A stretch of DNA of 64,000 bases from the NCBI GenBank assembly GCA_019420345.1, contig JAHZHI010000030.1:52916-116915 (forward strand), in the 5' to 3' direction. The stretch is from Peptococcaceae bacterium. GTDB lineage: Bacteria; Bacillota; Peptococcia; Peptococcales; Peptococcaceae. Below, piece by piece: positions 24,586-32,700 of this stretch (positions are counted from its first letter, which is position 1; each line of letters begins with the position of its first letter). A program made the translations under genes and the position numbers. The notes below the pieces were generated by a model, which saw nothing but the letters and a program-made list of their open reading frames with translations, searched no databases and was not told where the DNA came from.

Positions 24586-26454
24586 TCATTGCTTTCGTCT
24601 CAGACGGGCTTGAAGATCCTGGTGGGTCTTCAAATAAGTGTAGATGGTTTCAGCAAGATCACGGCTGATGCCTGGTACTTCTGCAAGCGCATCTACGTCT
24701 GCACTTTGAATTTTACTAAATGAACCGAAATGGGTCAAGAGATTCTCCTTGCGTTTTTTGCCAATGCCAGGAATATCATCAAGTATGGAAGCCAATTGAC
24801 GTTTTCCGCGCAAGGAACGGTGGTAGGTGATGGCGAAACGGTGGGATTCGTCACGCACACGTTGGATGAGATAGAGGGCGTTGGATTGGCGCGGCAGAAC
24901 GATCGGCTCTTCTTCGTTTTCTTTGAAGAGCAGTTCTTCTTGCTTGGCCAAGCCGAAGGTGGGAATGTAGTCATAGCCTTGTTCACGCATAGCACGGCGC
25001 GCATAGCCAAGCTGACCTTTGCCGCCATCGATGATGACGAGATCGGGCAGCCAGGCGAATTTACCCATTTTCATGCCGCTTTCCAACTCTTTGGTGGCGT
25101 GACTGAAACGGCGCGTGATGACCTCGTGCATGCTGGCAAAGTCATTTGGCCCTTCGACTGTTTTGATCTTAAAGTGTCGGTACTGGCTTTTAGCTGGTTT
25201 TCCAGCGACAAAAACCACCATGGAAGCAACCGAGTCGGTGCCTTGGATGTTGGAAATGTCGTAGCATTCAATGCGATTGGGCAGGTGATCCAGGCCAAGG
25301 TAGTCTTTGAGATCGACGAGGGCACCTTCGGTGCGTTCACGGGCGCGTTCGCCGCTGATGATACGTTTGGCGAGGGCTTCTTCCGCGTTGCGCCGGACTA
25401 GGTCCATAAGGGCACGGGTCTGTCCTTGCTTTGGCACATGGAACTGTACCTTTGCACCATGCTTTTCTGTGAGCAGTGCTTCCAGTGCGGCTTCATCATC
25501 GAAGTCTCGGTCGATATAAATGGTGCGCGGCACCGCTTCCTGATCGAGATAGAATTGCTTCATAAAGCTGGAAAAAACTTCCTCGTCGCTGTCGTTTTTG
25601 TTGGCGTGAAGGGGATAAGATTCACGGCCGAGAATTTTGCCGCCGCGCACGAAAAAGACCTGCATCATGGCACCAAGGTCGTTGCGCGCCATGGCCACGA
25701 GGTCGTGGTTGCCAGTGCTTTGGCTGCTGGCTTTCTGGCGGTTGCTGATGGCATCGATGGCGCGGATTTGATCGCGAATCTGGGCGGCGGTTTCAAATTC
25801 CAGTGCGTCTGAGGCAGCGAGCATGTCTTTTTCGAGCCGCTTGCGCAGCGGTTCGATGTGACCGTTAAAGAAGTCCGCCACCTGTTCGATCATGGCGTTA
25901 TAGTCGGCTTTGCTGATATGACCAACGCACGGTCCCTTGCACAGTCCCAGGTGCTCATTGAGGCAGCTCATGCTTTTGTTGAACTGGCTGTTGGAGCAGG
26001 TGCGAAACGGGAAGATACGGTGGGTTAAATCCAGCGTTTCGCGCAGCTCGGTGACATTGGTATAAGGCCCAAAATAGCGGGAGCCATCACGAATGACCTG
26101 CCGCGTGACGAAAATTCGTGGATAATCTTCCTTGGTGATGCGTAAGTAAGGATAGGTTTTACCGTCTTTAAGACTGATGTTGTACTTGGGACGGTATTTT
26201 TTGATGAGATTACACTCAAGCACCAAGGCTTCTGTTTCGTTGTCAACGATGATGTATTCCAGATCTTCGATGTGACGCACCAAAGCCTTGGTTTTCACAG
26301 CTTCCTTTGGCTGGGCGCGGAAGTAGGAGCGCACGCGGTTTTTAAGATTGATGGCTTTGCCAACGTAAATGATTTTGCCGTCTTTGTCTTTCATTAAATA
26401 GACACCGGGATTCGTCGGCAGCGTGGCCAGCTTTTGTTTGATGGTATCGTTCAT
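24586..26454 (-). CDS. uvrC: Excinuclease ABC subunit C
   Basis: UvrC makes both incisions in nucleotide excision repair with UvrA and UvrB. The N-terminal GIY-YIG nuclease domain contains PGVYLMKDKDGKIIYVGKA. A UVR motif (LEKDMLAASDALEFETAAQIR) lies near residues 205-225. The RNase-H-like C-terminal nuclease has IECYDISNIQGTDSVASMVVF and DLVIIDGGKGQLG, and a helix-hairpin-helix pair ends it (LDDIPGIGKKRKENLLTHFG). Length 622 residues. I start at the ATG at 26454, 9 nt after AAGGG; the ATG at 26463 abuts that site. Confidence 0.96.
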   Translation of the reverse strand: MNDTIKQKLATLPTNPGVYLMKDKDGKIIYVGKAINLKNRVRSYFRAQPKEAVKTKALVRHIEDLEYIIVDNETEALVLECNLIKKYRPKYNISLKDGKTYPYLRITKEDYPRIFVTRQVIRDGSRYFGPYTNVTELRETLDLTHRIFPFRTCSNSQFNKSMSCLNEHLGLCKGPCVGHISKADYNAMIEQVADFFNGHIEPLRKRLEKDMLAASDALEFETAAQIRDQIRAIDAISNRQKASSQSTGNHDLVAMARNDLGAMMQVFFVRGGKILGRESYPLHANKNDSDEEVFSSFMKQFYLDQEAVPRTIYIDRDFDDEAALEALLTEKHGAKVQFHVPKQGQTRALMDLVRRNAEEALAKRIISGERARERTEGALVDLKDYLGLDHLPNRIECYDISNIQGTDSVASMVVFVAGKPAKSQYRHFKIKTVEGPNDFASMHEVITRRFSHATKELESGMKMGKFAWLPDLVIIDGGKGQLGYARRAMREQGYDYIPTFGLAKQEELLFKENEEEPIVLPRQSNALYLIQRVRDESHRFAITYHRSLRGKRQLASILDDIPGIGKKRKENLLTHFGSFSKIQSADVDALAEVPGISRDLAETIYTYLKTHQDLQARLRRKQ

Positions 26455-26490
26455 GGGGTGCATTCCCTTCGTTCGTCATAAGATGGCTCT

Positions 26491-26519
26491 ATCATACCAC
26501 AAGTGATCAGCGGGCGCAA
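26491..26519 (-). promoter_or_regulatory. uvrC promoter
   Basis: On the minus strand TTGCGC (26519-26514), a 17-nt spacer, and TATGAT (26496-26491). It lies 37 nt upstream of the uvrC start. Confidence 0.65.
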
Positions 26520-26696
26520 AAGGCGGCAAGGGCTGCACTGATTTTGTAACGGAAAAGTGAAAACCAGACGATTTTCGGAAAGAAGAAAGAAGAAAATACA
26601 TCGCTTTTCTCTGATCACATGGAAGCCTGTGTTATAATAATTCAAATGAACAATGGCAGAAGCGGTTCGTCTTGAAAAACAGGGAGAGTAGATCGT

Positions 26697-27086
26697 ATGA
26701 AACAAGTGATGTGTTGTCTACTGGCGTTGGTGTTTGCTGGAGTGGCTTGCTGGGCGGGGGCTCAGTTTAACGACTGGGAAGCGGTGCGGATGTATGAGGT
26801 GTCGCCGCTCACTGCGTATGTGCTCAAACTTTTGTGCGTTTCGGTCTTGGTGCTTGCTTCGGGGATTTGCTGCGGCACGTTGTTCAAAAGCAACAAACGA
26901 ACACGGACGGTGGCGGTCGTTTGTTTTGTTCTTCTGCTGCTGATACAGGTGGGATATTTGCTTCTGGGCACTGTCAGCGTGAGCACAATTTTGGCCAAAG
27001 CTTTGGTGATTGTTGCGAATATGTCATTGTTGACGTACTTGTCGGCTTTTTTGGCTGGCATGGCTGTTGGCAGCAAGAAAGAATGA
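26697..27086 (+). CDS. Hypothetical four-helix membrane protein
   Basis: A 129-residue protein. An N-terminal hydrophobic segment (CCLLALVFAGVACWAGAQF) could be a signal or anchor, followed by three more (about 44-62, 69-92 and 100-123) with a basic loop KSNKRTRT. No family recognised. The ATG at 26697 follows GGGAGAG, and a TATAAT lies at 26633-26638 with no clear -35. It is divergent from uvrC and ends before a long terminator hairpin. Confidence 0.65.
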   Translation: MKQVMCCLLALVFAGVACWAGAQFNDWEAVRMYEVSPLTAYVLKLLCVSVLVLASGICCGTLFKSNKRTRTVAVVCFVLLLLIQVGYLLLGTVSVSTILAKALVIVANMSLLTYLSAFLAGMAVGSKKE

Positions 27087-27124
27087 ATGCTTCATCTGTG
27101 TGTTCGCATGCACCGGCGGTGAAA

Positions 27125-27178
27125 AGCGCTTTGTTGGCTGTGGCTCATTTTTTGAGCCCAGCGACAGGGCGTTTTTTT
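27125..27178 (+). terminator. Terminator upstream of the ctsR operon
   Basis: A long imperfect hairpin whose inner stem is GGCTCA / TGAGCC, extended outward through GCTG/CAGC and CGCTTT/AGGGCG, followed by TTTTTTT (27172-27178). The following 110 nt are very AT-rich and lead into the CtsR-controlled promoter. Confidence 0.85.
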
Positions 27179-27289
27179 GTGTCTTACACTTGGAGTGGAG
27201 AAAGATCAAAAAAGATCAGAAAGTTGATTATATATGATTAAAGAAAAATAAAATAAATTAAATACAATTATTATTGATCAAAACATCAA

Positions 27290-27307
27290 TTTGACCAAAA
27301 TTTGACC
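27290..27307 (-). promoter_or_regulatory. Second CtsR-like box, reverse orientation
   Basis: Two perfect GGTCAAA heptads on the minus strand (TTTGACC at 27290-27296 and 27301-27307) separated by 4 nt. The CtsR consensus has a 3-nt gap, so binding could be altered. It lies just upstream of the -35 of the ctsR promoter. Confidence 0.6.
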
Positions 27308-27335
27308 TTTACAATTTTAGGTAGGTAAGTATAAT
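27308..27335 (+). promoter_or_regulatory. ctsR operon promoter
   Basis: TTTACA (27308-27313), a 16-nt spacer, and a consensus TATAAT (27330-27335), bracketed by the two CtsR-type boxes. The start codon is 57 nt downstream of the -10. Confidence 0.75.
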
Positions 27336-27346
27336 AAAGCATGTAA

Positions 27347-27363
27347 GGTCAATAAAGGTCAAA
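27347..27363 (+). promoter_or_regulatory. CtsR operator
   Basis: GGTCAAT-AAA-GGTCAAA fits the CtsR consensus (RGTCAAA, three nt, RGTCAAA) with one mismatch. It lies about 11 nt downstream of the -10, at the expected transcription start, so a bound repressor would block initiation. This supports heat-shock autoregulation of the operon. Confidence 0.85.
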
Positions 27364-27392
27364 CAAAGAACATTGAAGTGAGGTGAGACAAA

Positions 27393-27920
27393 ATGGGCAG
27401 CTTGTCCCAAGATATTGAGAAATATTTGAAAGCATTGTTGGACCAATCGGATGGAGGTGTACTGGTTGTTCAAAGAAGTGTACTATCAGAAAAATTCTGC
27501 TGTGTACCCAGCCAGATCAATTATGTGCTGCAGACACGATTTACCCCGGCCAATGGCTATGTCGTAGAGACACGCCGTGGTGGCGGTGGCTATGTGCGAA
27601 TCCAATCGGTTCCGCTGAATAGCGCCCATGATTTTCGCCCGCTGATGGAGGCCTCCGGTAAAAGTTTATCGGAAAAACAAGCCGAAGGCATTCTGACCTA
27701 TCTGGTGGAGGAAGAAATTATTCCGCCAGATGTTGGTACTCTATTGAAGGCGATCTTGAAAGAACGCGTGCTGCAACCGCTGCAAACCATGACAACCAAT
27801 GAGATGCGTGCCCGCTTGATGGTACATTTGCTGGCACATATGAGCATTGGTTCTCAAGAACAGTCAAACAGCAATGACAATGCTGCATCCACCGATGATG
27901 CAGCTGAATCTGATAAATGA
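27393..27920 (+). CDS. ctsR: Transcriptional repressor CtsR
   Basis: A 175-residue class III heat-shock repressor. The N-terminal winged-helix domain shows SQDIEKYLKALLDQ, CVPSQINYVLQTRFTPANGY and the Gly-rich wing ETRRGGGGYVRI that enters the minor groove. The C-terminal part (about 100-155) is the McsB-contacting dimerisation domain. At high temperature CtsR releases its operators; arginine phosphorylation by McsB and ClpC-dependent degradation control it in Bacillus-type systems. It heads the ctsR-mcsA-mcsB-clpC operon, and a matching operator lies directly upstream. Confidence 0.96.
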   Translation: MGSLSQDIEKYLKALLDQSDGGVLVVQRSVLSEKFCCVPSQINYVLQTRFTPANGYVVETRRGGGGYVRIQSVPLNSAHDFRPLMEASGKSLSEKQAEGILTYLVEEEIIPPDVGTLLKAILKERVLQPLQTMTTNEMRARLMVHLLAHMSIGSQEQSNSNDNAASTDDAAESDK

Positions 27921-27941
27921 TCAGAAAAGGAGTAATGACCT

Positions 27942-28538
27942 ATGTTATGTGAAAAATGTAAACAGCGTGAGGCTACTGTTCATAAAGAAGCCATCATTAA
28001 CGGTGTCGCACACAGCGAACACCTTTGTGCGGAATGCGCCGCCAAAGAACGCGGCGGCTGGGATCCGTTTGCATCATTTTTTAACAACGATTTCTTTAGT
28101 CAGCCATTTTCAAGTTTTTCAAACTGGTTTGAGCCATTCTTCCAGCTTGGCGGTCAAACGACTTCGAAAACACAGCAGGCAGGCATCAGCCCTTGTCCGC
28201 ATTGTGGCATGACTTGGGAAGAATTTCAACAGAACGGACTGCTTGGATGCAGTGAGTGTTACGACCATTTTAAGGATGTTCTGCCACCATTGCTGCGCAG
28301 TCTGCATGGTCACACAGAACACATTGGCAAAACACCAAATGCAGACGCTGACATGCAGCAGGCGTCTGCCGCAGCAGCCACGATTGATGTGGAAGCTGCC
28401 CCAAAAAGTGAGCTTGAACGCTTGCAATTGGCGATGAAGCAGGCTGTTGAAAAGGAAAACTTTGAAGAAGCCGCACGGCTTCGTGATGAAATAAAATCTT
28501 TACAAGCAAAGGAGAACGGTGATGGAAACCCTGCATGA
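27942..28538 (+). CDS. mcsA: McsA, zinc-finger and UVR-domain activator of McsB
   Basis: A 198-residue McsA. Four CxxC pairs are present: CEKC (residues 3-6), CAEC near 29, CPHC near 86 and CSEC near 104. A UVR motif near the C-terminus (LKQAVEKENFEEAARLRDEI-like segment, about 165-190) matches the family. McsA binds and activates the arginine kinase McsB. The central region between the zinc pairs is rich in Phe, Ser and Asn. The stop lies 17 nt inside the start of mcsB, so translation is coupled. Confidence 0.92.
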   Translation: MLCEKCKQREATVHKEAIINGVAHSEHLCAECAAKERGGWDPFASFFNNDFFSQPFSSFSNWFEPFFQLGGQTTSKTQQAGISPCPHCGMTWEEFQQNGLLGCSECYDHFKDVLPPLLRSLHGHTEHIGKTPNADADMQQASAAAATIDVEAAPKSELERLQLAMKQAVEKENFEEAARLRDEIKSLQAKENGDGNPA

Positions 28539-29568
28539 GGTGATTGCTCGCACACCAGTGGCTTGGGCCAATGGCAGCGGCGACGATGAAGATGTTGTCG
28601 TATCCAGCCGTGTACGGTTGGCGCGCAATTATGCATCTCAGCGCTTTCCTGCCAAGCAGGATCGCGAAGAAGCCCTGCAGGTGTGGAAGCATGTGTCGGA
28701 TTTTGCCGATGCCCATGCGGGTTATCGCTTTTATCGGCTTGATGAAGCGGATCCGCTGGATCGTCAAGCGCTCCTTGCCAAACATTTAATCAGCGTGGAA
28801 CATACCAAAGATGATGAACACCTGCGTGCAGTGGTTCTTTCAGACGATCAGACACAATCGATTATGGTCAACGAAGAAGACCACCTGCGCATGCAAGTTT
28901 TTCGTCGTGGCTTTGCCATTGGTGATGCTTGGCAGGCGGCAACGCTGTTGGATGACTGGCTTGGCAGTTATGGCGCTTATGCGTTTGATGACGCTTTGGG
29001 TTATCTGACAAGCTGTCCAACCAATCTCGGCACAGGCATGCGGGCATCTGTGATGCTCCACTTGCCAGCGCTGACAGCCAGCAATCAGATGGGCCTCTTA
29101 CAAGAAGTCCAAAAAATGGGCTTAACAGTACGCGGCTTTCTTGGCGAAGGCAGCAAGGCAACAGGTGATCTCTACCAGCTTTCTAATCAAGTGACTTTAG
29201 GACGCAGTGAGGAGGACATTCTGGCAACGCTGCGTGCTGCAGCGCATCAGATTGTTGAACGCGAACGTCAGCTGCGGGAGCATTTTTGCCAGCAAGGTGA
29301 TGCCTTTGCCGATCAATGTTATCGTGCGCTGGGCACCCTTGCTTATGCACGGCAGCTTTCTGGCCGTGAAGCTTATCAGCTGCTTTCTCTTGTTCGCCTT
29401 GGTGCGGCAATGGGAGCAGTGGAAGGCTGGCCGCTAGATCAGATTGATCGTCTCCTTATCAAGGCGCACCCTGGCTATGTACAGTTTGCTGCAGGGGCGG
29501 CTCTTGATGAAACGGCACGAGACAAAATGCGTGCTGATATGATAAGAAAAGATATTCAACCATCCTAA
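28522..29568 (+). CDS. mcsB: Protein arginine kinase McsB
   Basis: A 348-residue ATP:guanido phosphotransferase-fold kinase that phosphorylates arginines, marking proteins for ClpCP. Family motifs: VVSSRVRLARNY near residue 30, the catalytic-loop segment LTSCPTNLGTGMRASVMLHL near 165, and RGFLGEGSKATGDLYQLSNQ near 205. I start at ATG 28522, 7 nt after GGAG; the GTG at 28519 is a weaker option. It lies between mcsA and clpC, the standard order. Confidence 0.95.
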   Translation: METLHEVIARTPVAWANGSGDDEDVVVSSRVRLARNYASQRFPAKQDREEALQVWKHVSDFADAHAGYRFYRLDEADPLDRQALLAKHLISVEHTKDDEHLRAVVLSDDQTQSIMVNEEDHLRMQVFRRGFAIGDAWQAATLLDDWLGSYGAYAFDDALGYLTSCPTNLGTGMRASVMLHLPALTASNQMGLLQEVQKMGLTVRGFLGEGSKATGDLYQLSNQVTLGRSEEDILATLRAAAHQIVERERQLREHFCQQGDAFADQCYRALGTLAYARQLSGREAYQLLSLVRLGAAMGAVEGWPLDQIDRLLIKAHPGYVQFAAGAALDETARDKMRADMIRKDIQPS

Positions 29569-29582
29569 AAGGAGTGATAGAT

Positions 29583-32063
29583 ATGGCAACTTTCAATTTT
29601 ACGGAAAATGCCAAAATGGCACTGGCTTACGCTCAGGAAGAAGCCATTAACATGAACCATCGCATGGTCGGGACGGAGCACATCCTGCTCGGCATCATGC
29701 GTGCAGAAGGGATTGCATCCAGCGTGCTGAAAACGCTGCATGTCGATCCTGATAAAACAAGACAAGACATTCTCAGCATGGTCGGTCAAGGACAGGAGAG
29801 CGTGAATCCAAACCGACTGGCTTATACCCCTCGTGTAAAGCGCTGCTTTGAAATCGCTTGGGCACTGGCTGTACGTCTGCGTATGAACAGCATTGCTACG
29901 GAACATCTGCTGATTGCGCTGATGCAGTCTGGCGATGGCGTGGCTTACCAGGCACTGGCGGATCAAGGCGTGACCTTGGAGCAGATTTTGCGTGAAGTCA
30001 ACAACCACTATGGCGGCGGTGTATTTGGCCAGCCAAAAACTGGCGGACACAACAGCATGAATGGTGGCGCTGAAGAGTATGGCCAGCAGGAAGGCAATGG
30101 CAAGGGCAACGCTCTTGAAGAGTATGGCCGCAACTTGAACCAGATGGCAAAGGAAGGGAAAATCGACCCTGTCATCGGCCGCAGCAAGGAAATTGAACGT
30201 GTGGTACAGATCCTCATTCGTCGTACCAAGAACAATCCTGTGCTCATTGGTGAACCTGGTGTTGGTAAAACGGCTATTGCCGAAGGCTTGGCCCAGCGCA
30301 TTGTCAGCGGTGATGTACCAGAGCTTTTGAAAGACAAAGAGATCATCAATGTTGACATGGGCGGTCTTGTTGCCGGCAGCAAATACCGTGGCGATTTTGA
30401 AGAACGTGTCAAGAACATCATCGAAGAAGTGAAGAGCCGCAAGAATGTCATCCTCTTTATTGATGAATTGCATACCATCGTTGGTGCTGGTTCTGCCGAA
30501 GGTTCTCTTGATGCTGCCAACATCCTCAAGCCTGAACTCGCCCGTGGGGATTTGCAGGTCATCGGTGCGACGACCCTCGATGAATACCGCAAGTACATCG
30601 AAAAAGATGCAGCATTGGAACGTCGTTTTCAGCCTGTCACTGTCGATGAACCTAGCGTAGACGATGCCATCGAAATTTTGCGCGGCATCAAGGACAAATA
30701 TGAAGCCTTCCATAAGGTAGAAATTGAAGATGCTGCTGTGGTCAGTGCTGTAAAGCTGTCTGACCGCTACATCAACGATCGTCAGCTTCCTGATAAGGCC
30801 ATTGACTTGGTCGATGAAGCATGCTCCCGCGTGCGTCTGCGTCACAGCGTAGCACCAGATTCTATCCAGAAAATGGAAACTGAACTGGAAAATCTCTCTG
30901 CAGAAATGGAAGCAGCCATCCAGGCGCAGGAATTTGAAAAAGCTGCAGAGTACCGTGATAAGAAAAAAGCCATTCAGGAACAACTGAACAGCGAACGTGA
31001 GTCTTGGGATAAGCAGAATAAAACCAGCCATCAGGTGGTCACCTCTGAAGACATTGCAGAAGTGGTCTCCAACTGGTCCGGCGTTCCTGTGACAAAACTC
31101 ACCGAAGAAGACAGTGAACGCTTGCTGCATTTGGAAAGCATCCTGCATGAACGTGTCATCGGTCAGGAAGAAGCTGTGACCGCTGTCTCCAAGGCTGTGC
31201 GTCGTGCCCATTCCGGCCTCAAAGACGCCAAACGCCCAATCGGCAGTTTCCTTTTCCTTGGGCCTACCGGTGTTGGTAAGACGGAGCTGGCAAAAGCACT
31301 TGCGGAAGCCCTCTTTGATGATGAAAACGCTATGGTGCGTATTGATATGAGCGAGTACATGGAGAAATTCGCCGTCAGCCGTCTCGTCGGGGCACCTCCA
31401 GGATATGTGGGGTACGATGAAGGCGGTCAGTTGACGGAAGCAGTACGTCGTAAACCATATAGCGTCATCCTCTTGGACGAAATCGAAAAGGCACATCCAG
31501 ATGTGTTCAACATCCTCTTGCAGGTTCTGGACGATGGCCGTCTCACCGACAGTCAGGGGCGTGTTGTTGACTTTAAAAACACAGTTATCATCATGACCTC
31601 CAACCTGGGCTCCCAGGCCATCATGAACAGCAAGACCCTTGGTTTCACCAGCGTCGATGAAAGCGACAAACAGGCTGAAACCGACTACGAAACCATGAAG
31701 TCTAAAGTGATGGACAATCTGAAGAAGGCATTCCGTCCAGAATTCCTCAACCGTATCGACGATATCGTGGTCTTCCATCCATTGACCGACAACGAACTCA
31801 AGCAGATCGTTGGCATCATGATGAAAGATCTCAAGAAGCGTCTCGCTGATCGCGACCTTTCCATCACCCTCAGCGATGATGCTCTGGAAGAATTGGCAAA
31901 GGTTGGCTACGATCCTGAATTCGGTGCACGTCCTCTGCGCCGTGCCATCCAGAATCAGATCGAAGATCCTCTCGCTGATGCGCTTCTTGCTGGGCAGTAC
32001 AAGAACGGTGATACCATTAAGGTGGATCTCGACGACGACAAGAAGTTTGTCTTCACGAAATAA
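29583..32063 (+). CDS. clpC: ATP-dependent Clp protease ATP-binding subunit ClpC
   Basis: An 826-residue Hsp100 unfoldase. Two N-terminal Clp repeats span about 1-145 (FTENAKMALAYAQEEAI...). AAA-1 has Walker A GEPGVGKTA (near 224) and LFIDELHTIVGAGSAEGSLD. A coiled-coil middle domain carries a UVR-like segment (MEAAIQAQEFEKAAEYRDKK). AAA-2 has Walker A GPTGVGKTE near 560 and a C-terminal D2-small domain (DPEFGARPLRRAIQ). With ClpP it degrades arginine-phosphorylated and misfolded proteins. It starts at ATG 29583 behind AAAGGAG and ends the ctsR operon. Confidence 0.97.
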   Translation: MATFNFTENAKMALAYAQEEAINMNHRMVGTEHILLGIMRAEGIASSVLKTLHVDPDKTRQDILSMVGQGQESVNPNRLAYTPRVKRCFEIAWALAVRLRMNSIATEHLLIALMQSGDGVAYQALADQGVTLEQILREVNNHYGGGVFGQPKTGGHNSMNGGAEEYGQQEGNGKGNALEEYGRNLNQMAKEGKIDPVIGRSKEIERVVQILIRRTKNNPVLIGEPGVGKTAIAEGLAQRIVSGDVPELLKDKEIINVDMGGLVAGSKYRGDFEERVKNIIEEVKSRKNVILFIDELHTIVGAGSAEGSLDAANILKPELARGDLQVIGATTLDEYRKYIEKDAALERRFQPVTVDEPSVDDAIEILRGIKDKYEAFHKVEIEDAAVVSAVKLSDRYINDRQLPDKAIDLVDEACSRVRLRHSVAPDSIQKMETELENLSAEMEAAIQAQEFEKAAEYRDKKKAIQEQLNSERESWDKQNKTSHQVVTSEDIAEVVSNWSGVPVTKLTEEDSERLLHLESILHERVIGQEEAVTAVSKAVRRAHSGLKDAKRPIGSFLFLGPTGVGKTELAKALAEALFDDENAMVRIDMSEYMEKFAVSRLVGAPPGYVGYDEGGQLTEAVRRKPYSVILLDEIEKAHPDVFNILLQVLDDGRLTDSQGRVVDFKNTVIIMTSNLGSQAIMNSKTLGFTSVDESDKQAETDYETMKSKVMDNLKKAFRPEFLNRIDDIVVFHPLTDNELKQIVGIMMKDLKKRLADRDLSITLSDDALEELAKVGYDPEFGARPLRRAIQNQIEDPLADALLAGQYKNGDTIKVDLDDDKKFVFTK

Positions 32064-32073
32064 GTGCACAATG

Positions 32074-32111
32074 AAAAGCACCGACATCCAAACGGGTGTC
32101 GGTGCTTTTTT
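32074..32111. terminator. Terminator after clpC
   Basis: A 13-14-bp stem AAAAGCACCGACAT / GTGTCGGTGCTTTT followed by T's. The A-rich 5' arm gives a T tract on the other strand, so it may also end the convergent rrf2 gene whose stop is a few nt downstream. Confidence 0.93.
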
Positions 32112-32117
32112 GTGTGT

Positions 32118-32525
32118 TTAGACGTTGCCAGCAACGAGGTCGGACAGGGTGATGCCAGCGAAAAAGTCGTGAGTGAGGGCATCGTATTTTTGCCACATTG
32201 GCAGTGTTTTGCAATAGCTGGCGTTGGGACAGGGATCTGCACCATGTTCCAAACAGGCGACGCTGGCAAGAGTGCCTTCGGTCAGCGTAAGAATTTCGTC
32301 GATGGTGTAAGCTTCTGGTGCGCGCGTGAGTCGATAGCCGCCGCCTTTTCCACTGGCACCTTTGACGAGTTTCCCTTGTACGAGAAGTTTAACCACGCTT
32401 TCCAGATATTTTTTGGAAATGCCTTGGCGCTTGGCAATGTCGTTCAAAGGCACGGCGGTATCTTGGGGCTGCTCGGCAAGATCGATCATCAAGCGGATGG
32501 CGTAGCGCCCTTTTGTAGAAATCAT
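32118..32525 (-). CDS. Rrf2 family transcriptional regulator (IscR/CymR-like)
   Basis: A 135-residue Rrf2 regulator. The N-terminus MISTKGRYAIRLMIDLAEQP is canonical, and the helix-turn-helix contains LNDIAKRQGISKKYLESVV. Three cysteines occur as C-x7-C-x5-C near residues 90-104 (CLEHGADPCPNASYC), suited to an Fe-S cluster as in IscR, though spacing differs slightly. I start at ATG 32525, 9 nt after AGGAGG; the GTG at 32531 is only 3 nt away. It is divergent from iscS-iscU, and palindromes overlap both promoters, so it probably controls Fe-S or cysteine-sulfur genes and itself. Confidence 0.88.
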   Translation of the reverse strand: MISTKGRYAIRLMIDLAEQPQDTAVPLNDIAKRQGISKKYLESVVKLLVQGKLVKGASGKGGGYRLTRAPEAYTIDEILTLTEGTLASVACLEHGADPCPNASYCKTLPMWQKYDALTHDFFAGITLSDLVAGNV

Positions 32526-32547
32526 GATCACATACCTCCTTTTGCCT

Positions 32548-32577
32548 ATTTTACCTCAGGGTAAAAAGGTTTTTCAA
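32548..32577 (-). promoter_or_regulatory. rrf2 promoter with overlapping palindrome
   Basis: On the minus strand TTGAAA (32577-32572), an 18-nt spacer and TAAAAT (32553-32548). A perfect inverted repeat TTTTACC-TCAG-GGTAAAA (32549-32566) covers the -10, as expected for autorepression. Confidence 0.7.
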
Positions 32578-32589
32578 GAAATTTTGCTA

Positions 32590-32625
32590 AAACCTATTGA
32601 CTTGGTAGGTGAATAGGTTTATTAT
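32590..32625 (+). promoter_or_regulatory. iscS promoter with overlapping palindrome
   Basis: TTGACT (32597-32602), a 17-nt spacer and TATTAT (32620-32625). A perfect 9-bp inverted repeat AAACCTATT / AATAGGTTT (32590-32598 and 32612-32620) spans from the -35 to the -10. It is a strong candidate operator for the divergent Rrf2 regulator. Confidence 0.75.
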
Positions 32626-32700
32626 CATAGCAACAAAGAGGAAATACGTTTTTACACCAACCATCATGGATAGGATTTATCATATGAGGAGGAACAAGAT

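Noticed and set aside
29565..32087. An 840-codon open frame on the minus strand opposite clpC.
   Set aside because: It mirrors the entire clpC gene, which has all expected motifs. Its translation has no recognisable domain and an odd His/Phe/Cys composition, so it is an artefact of codon bias.
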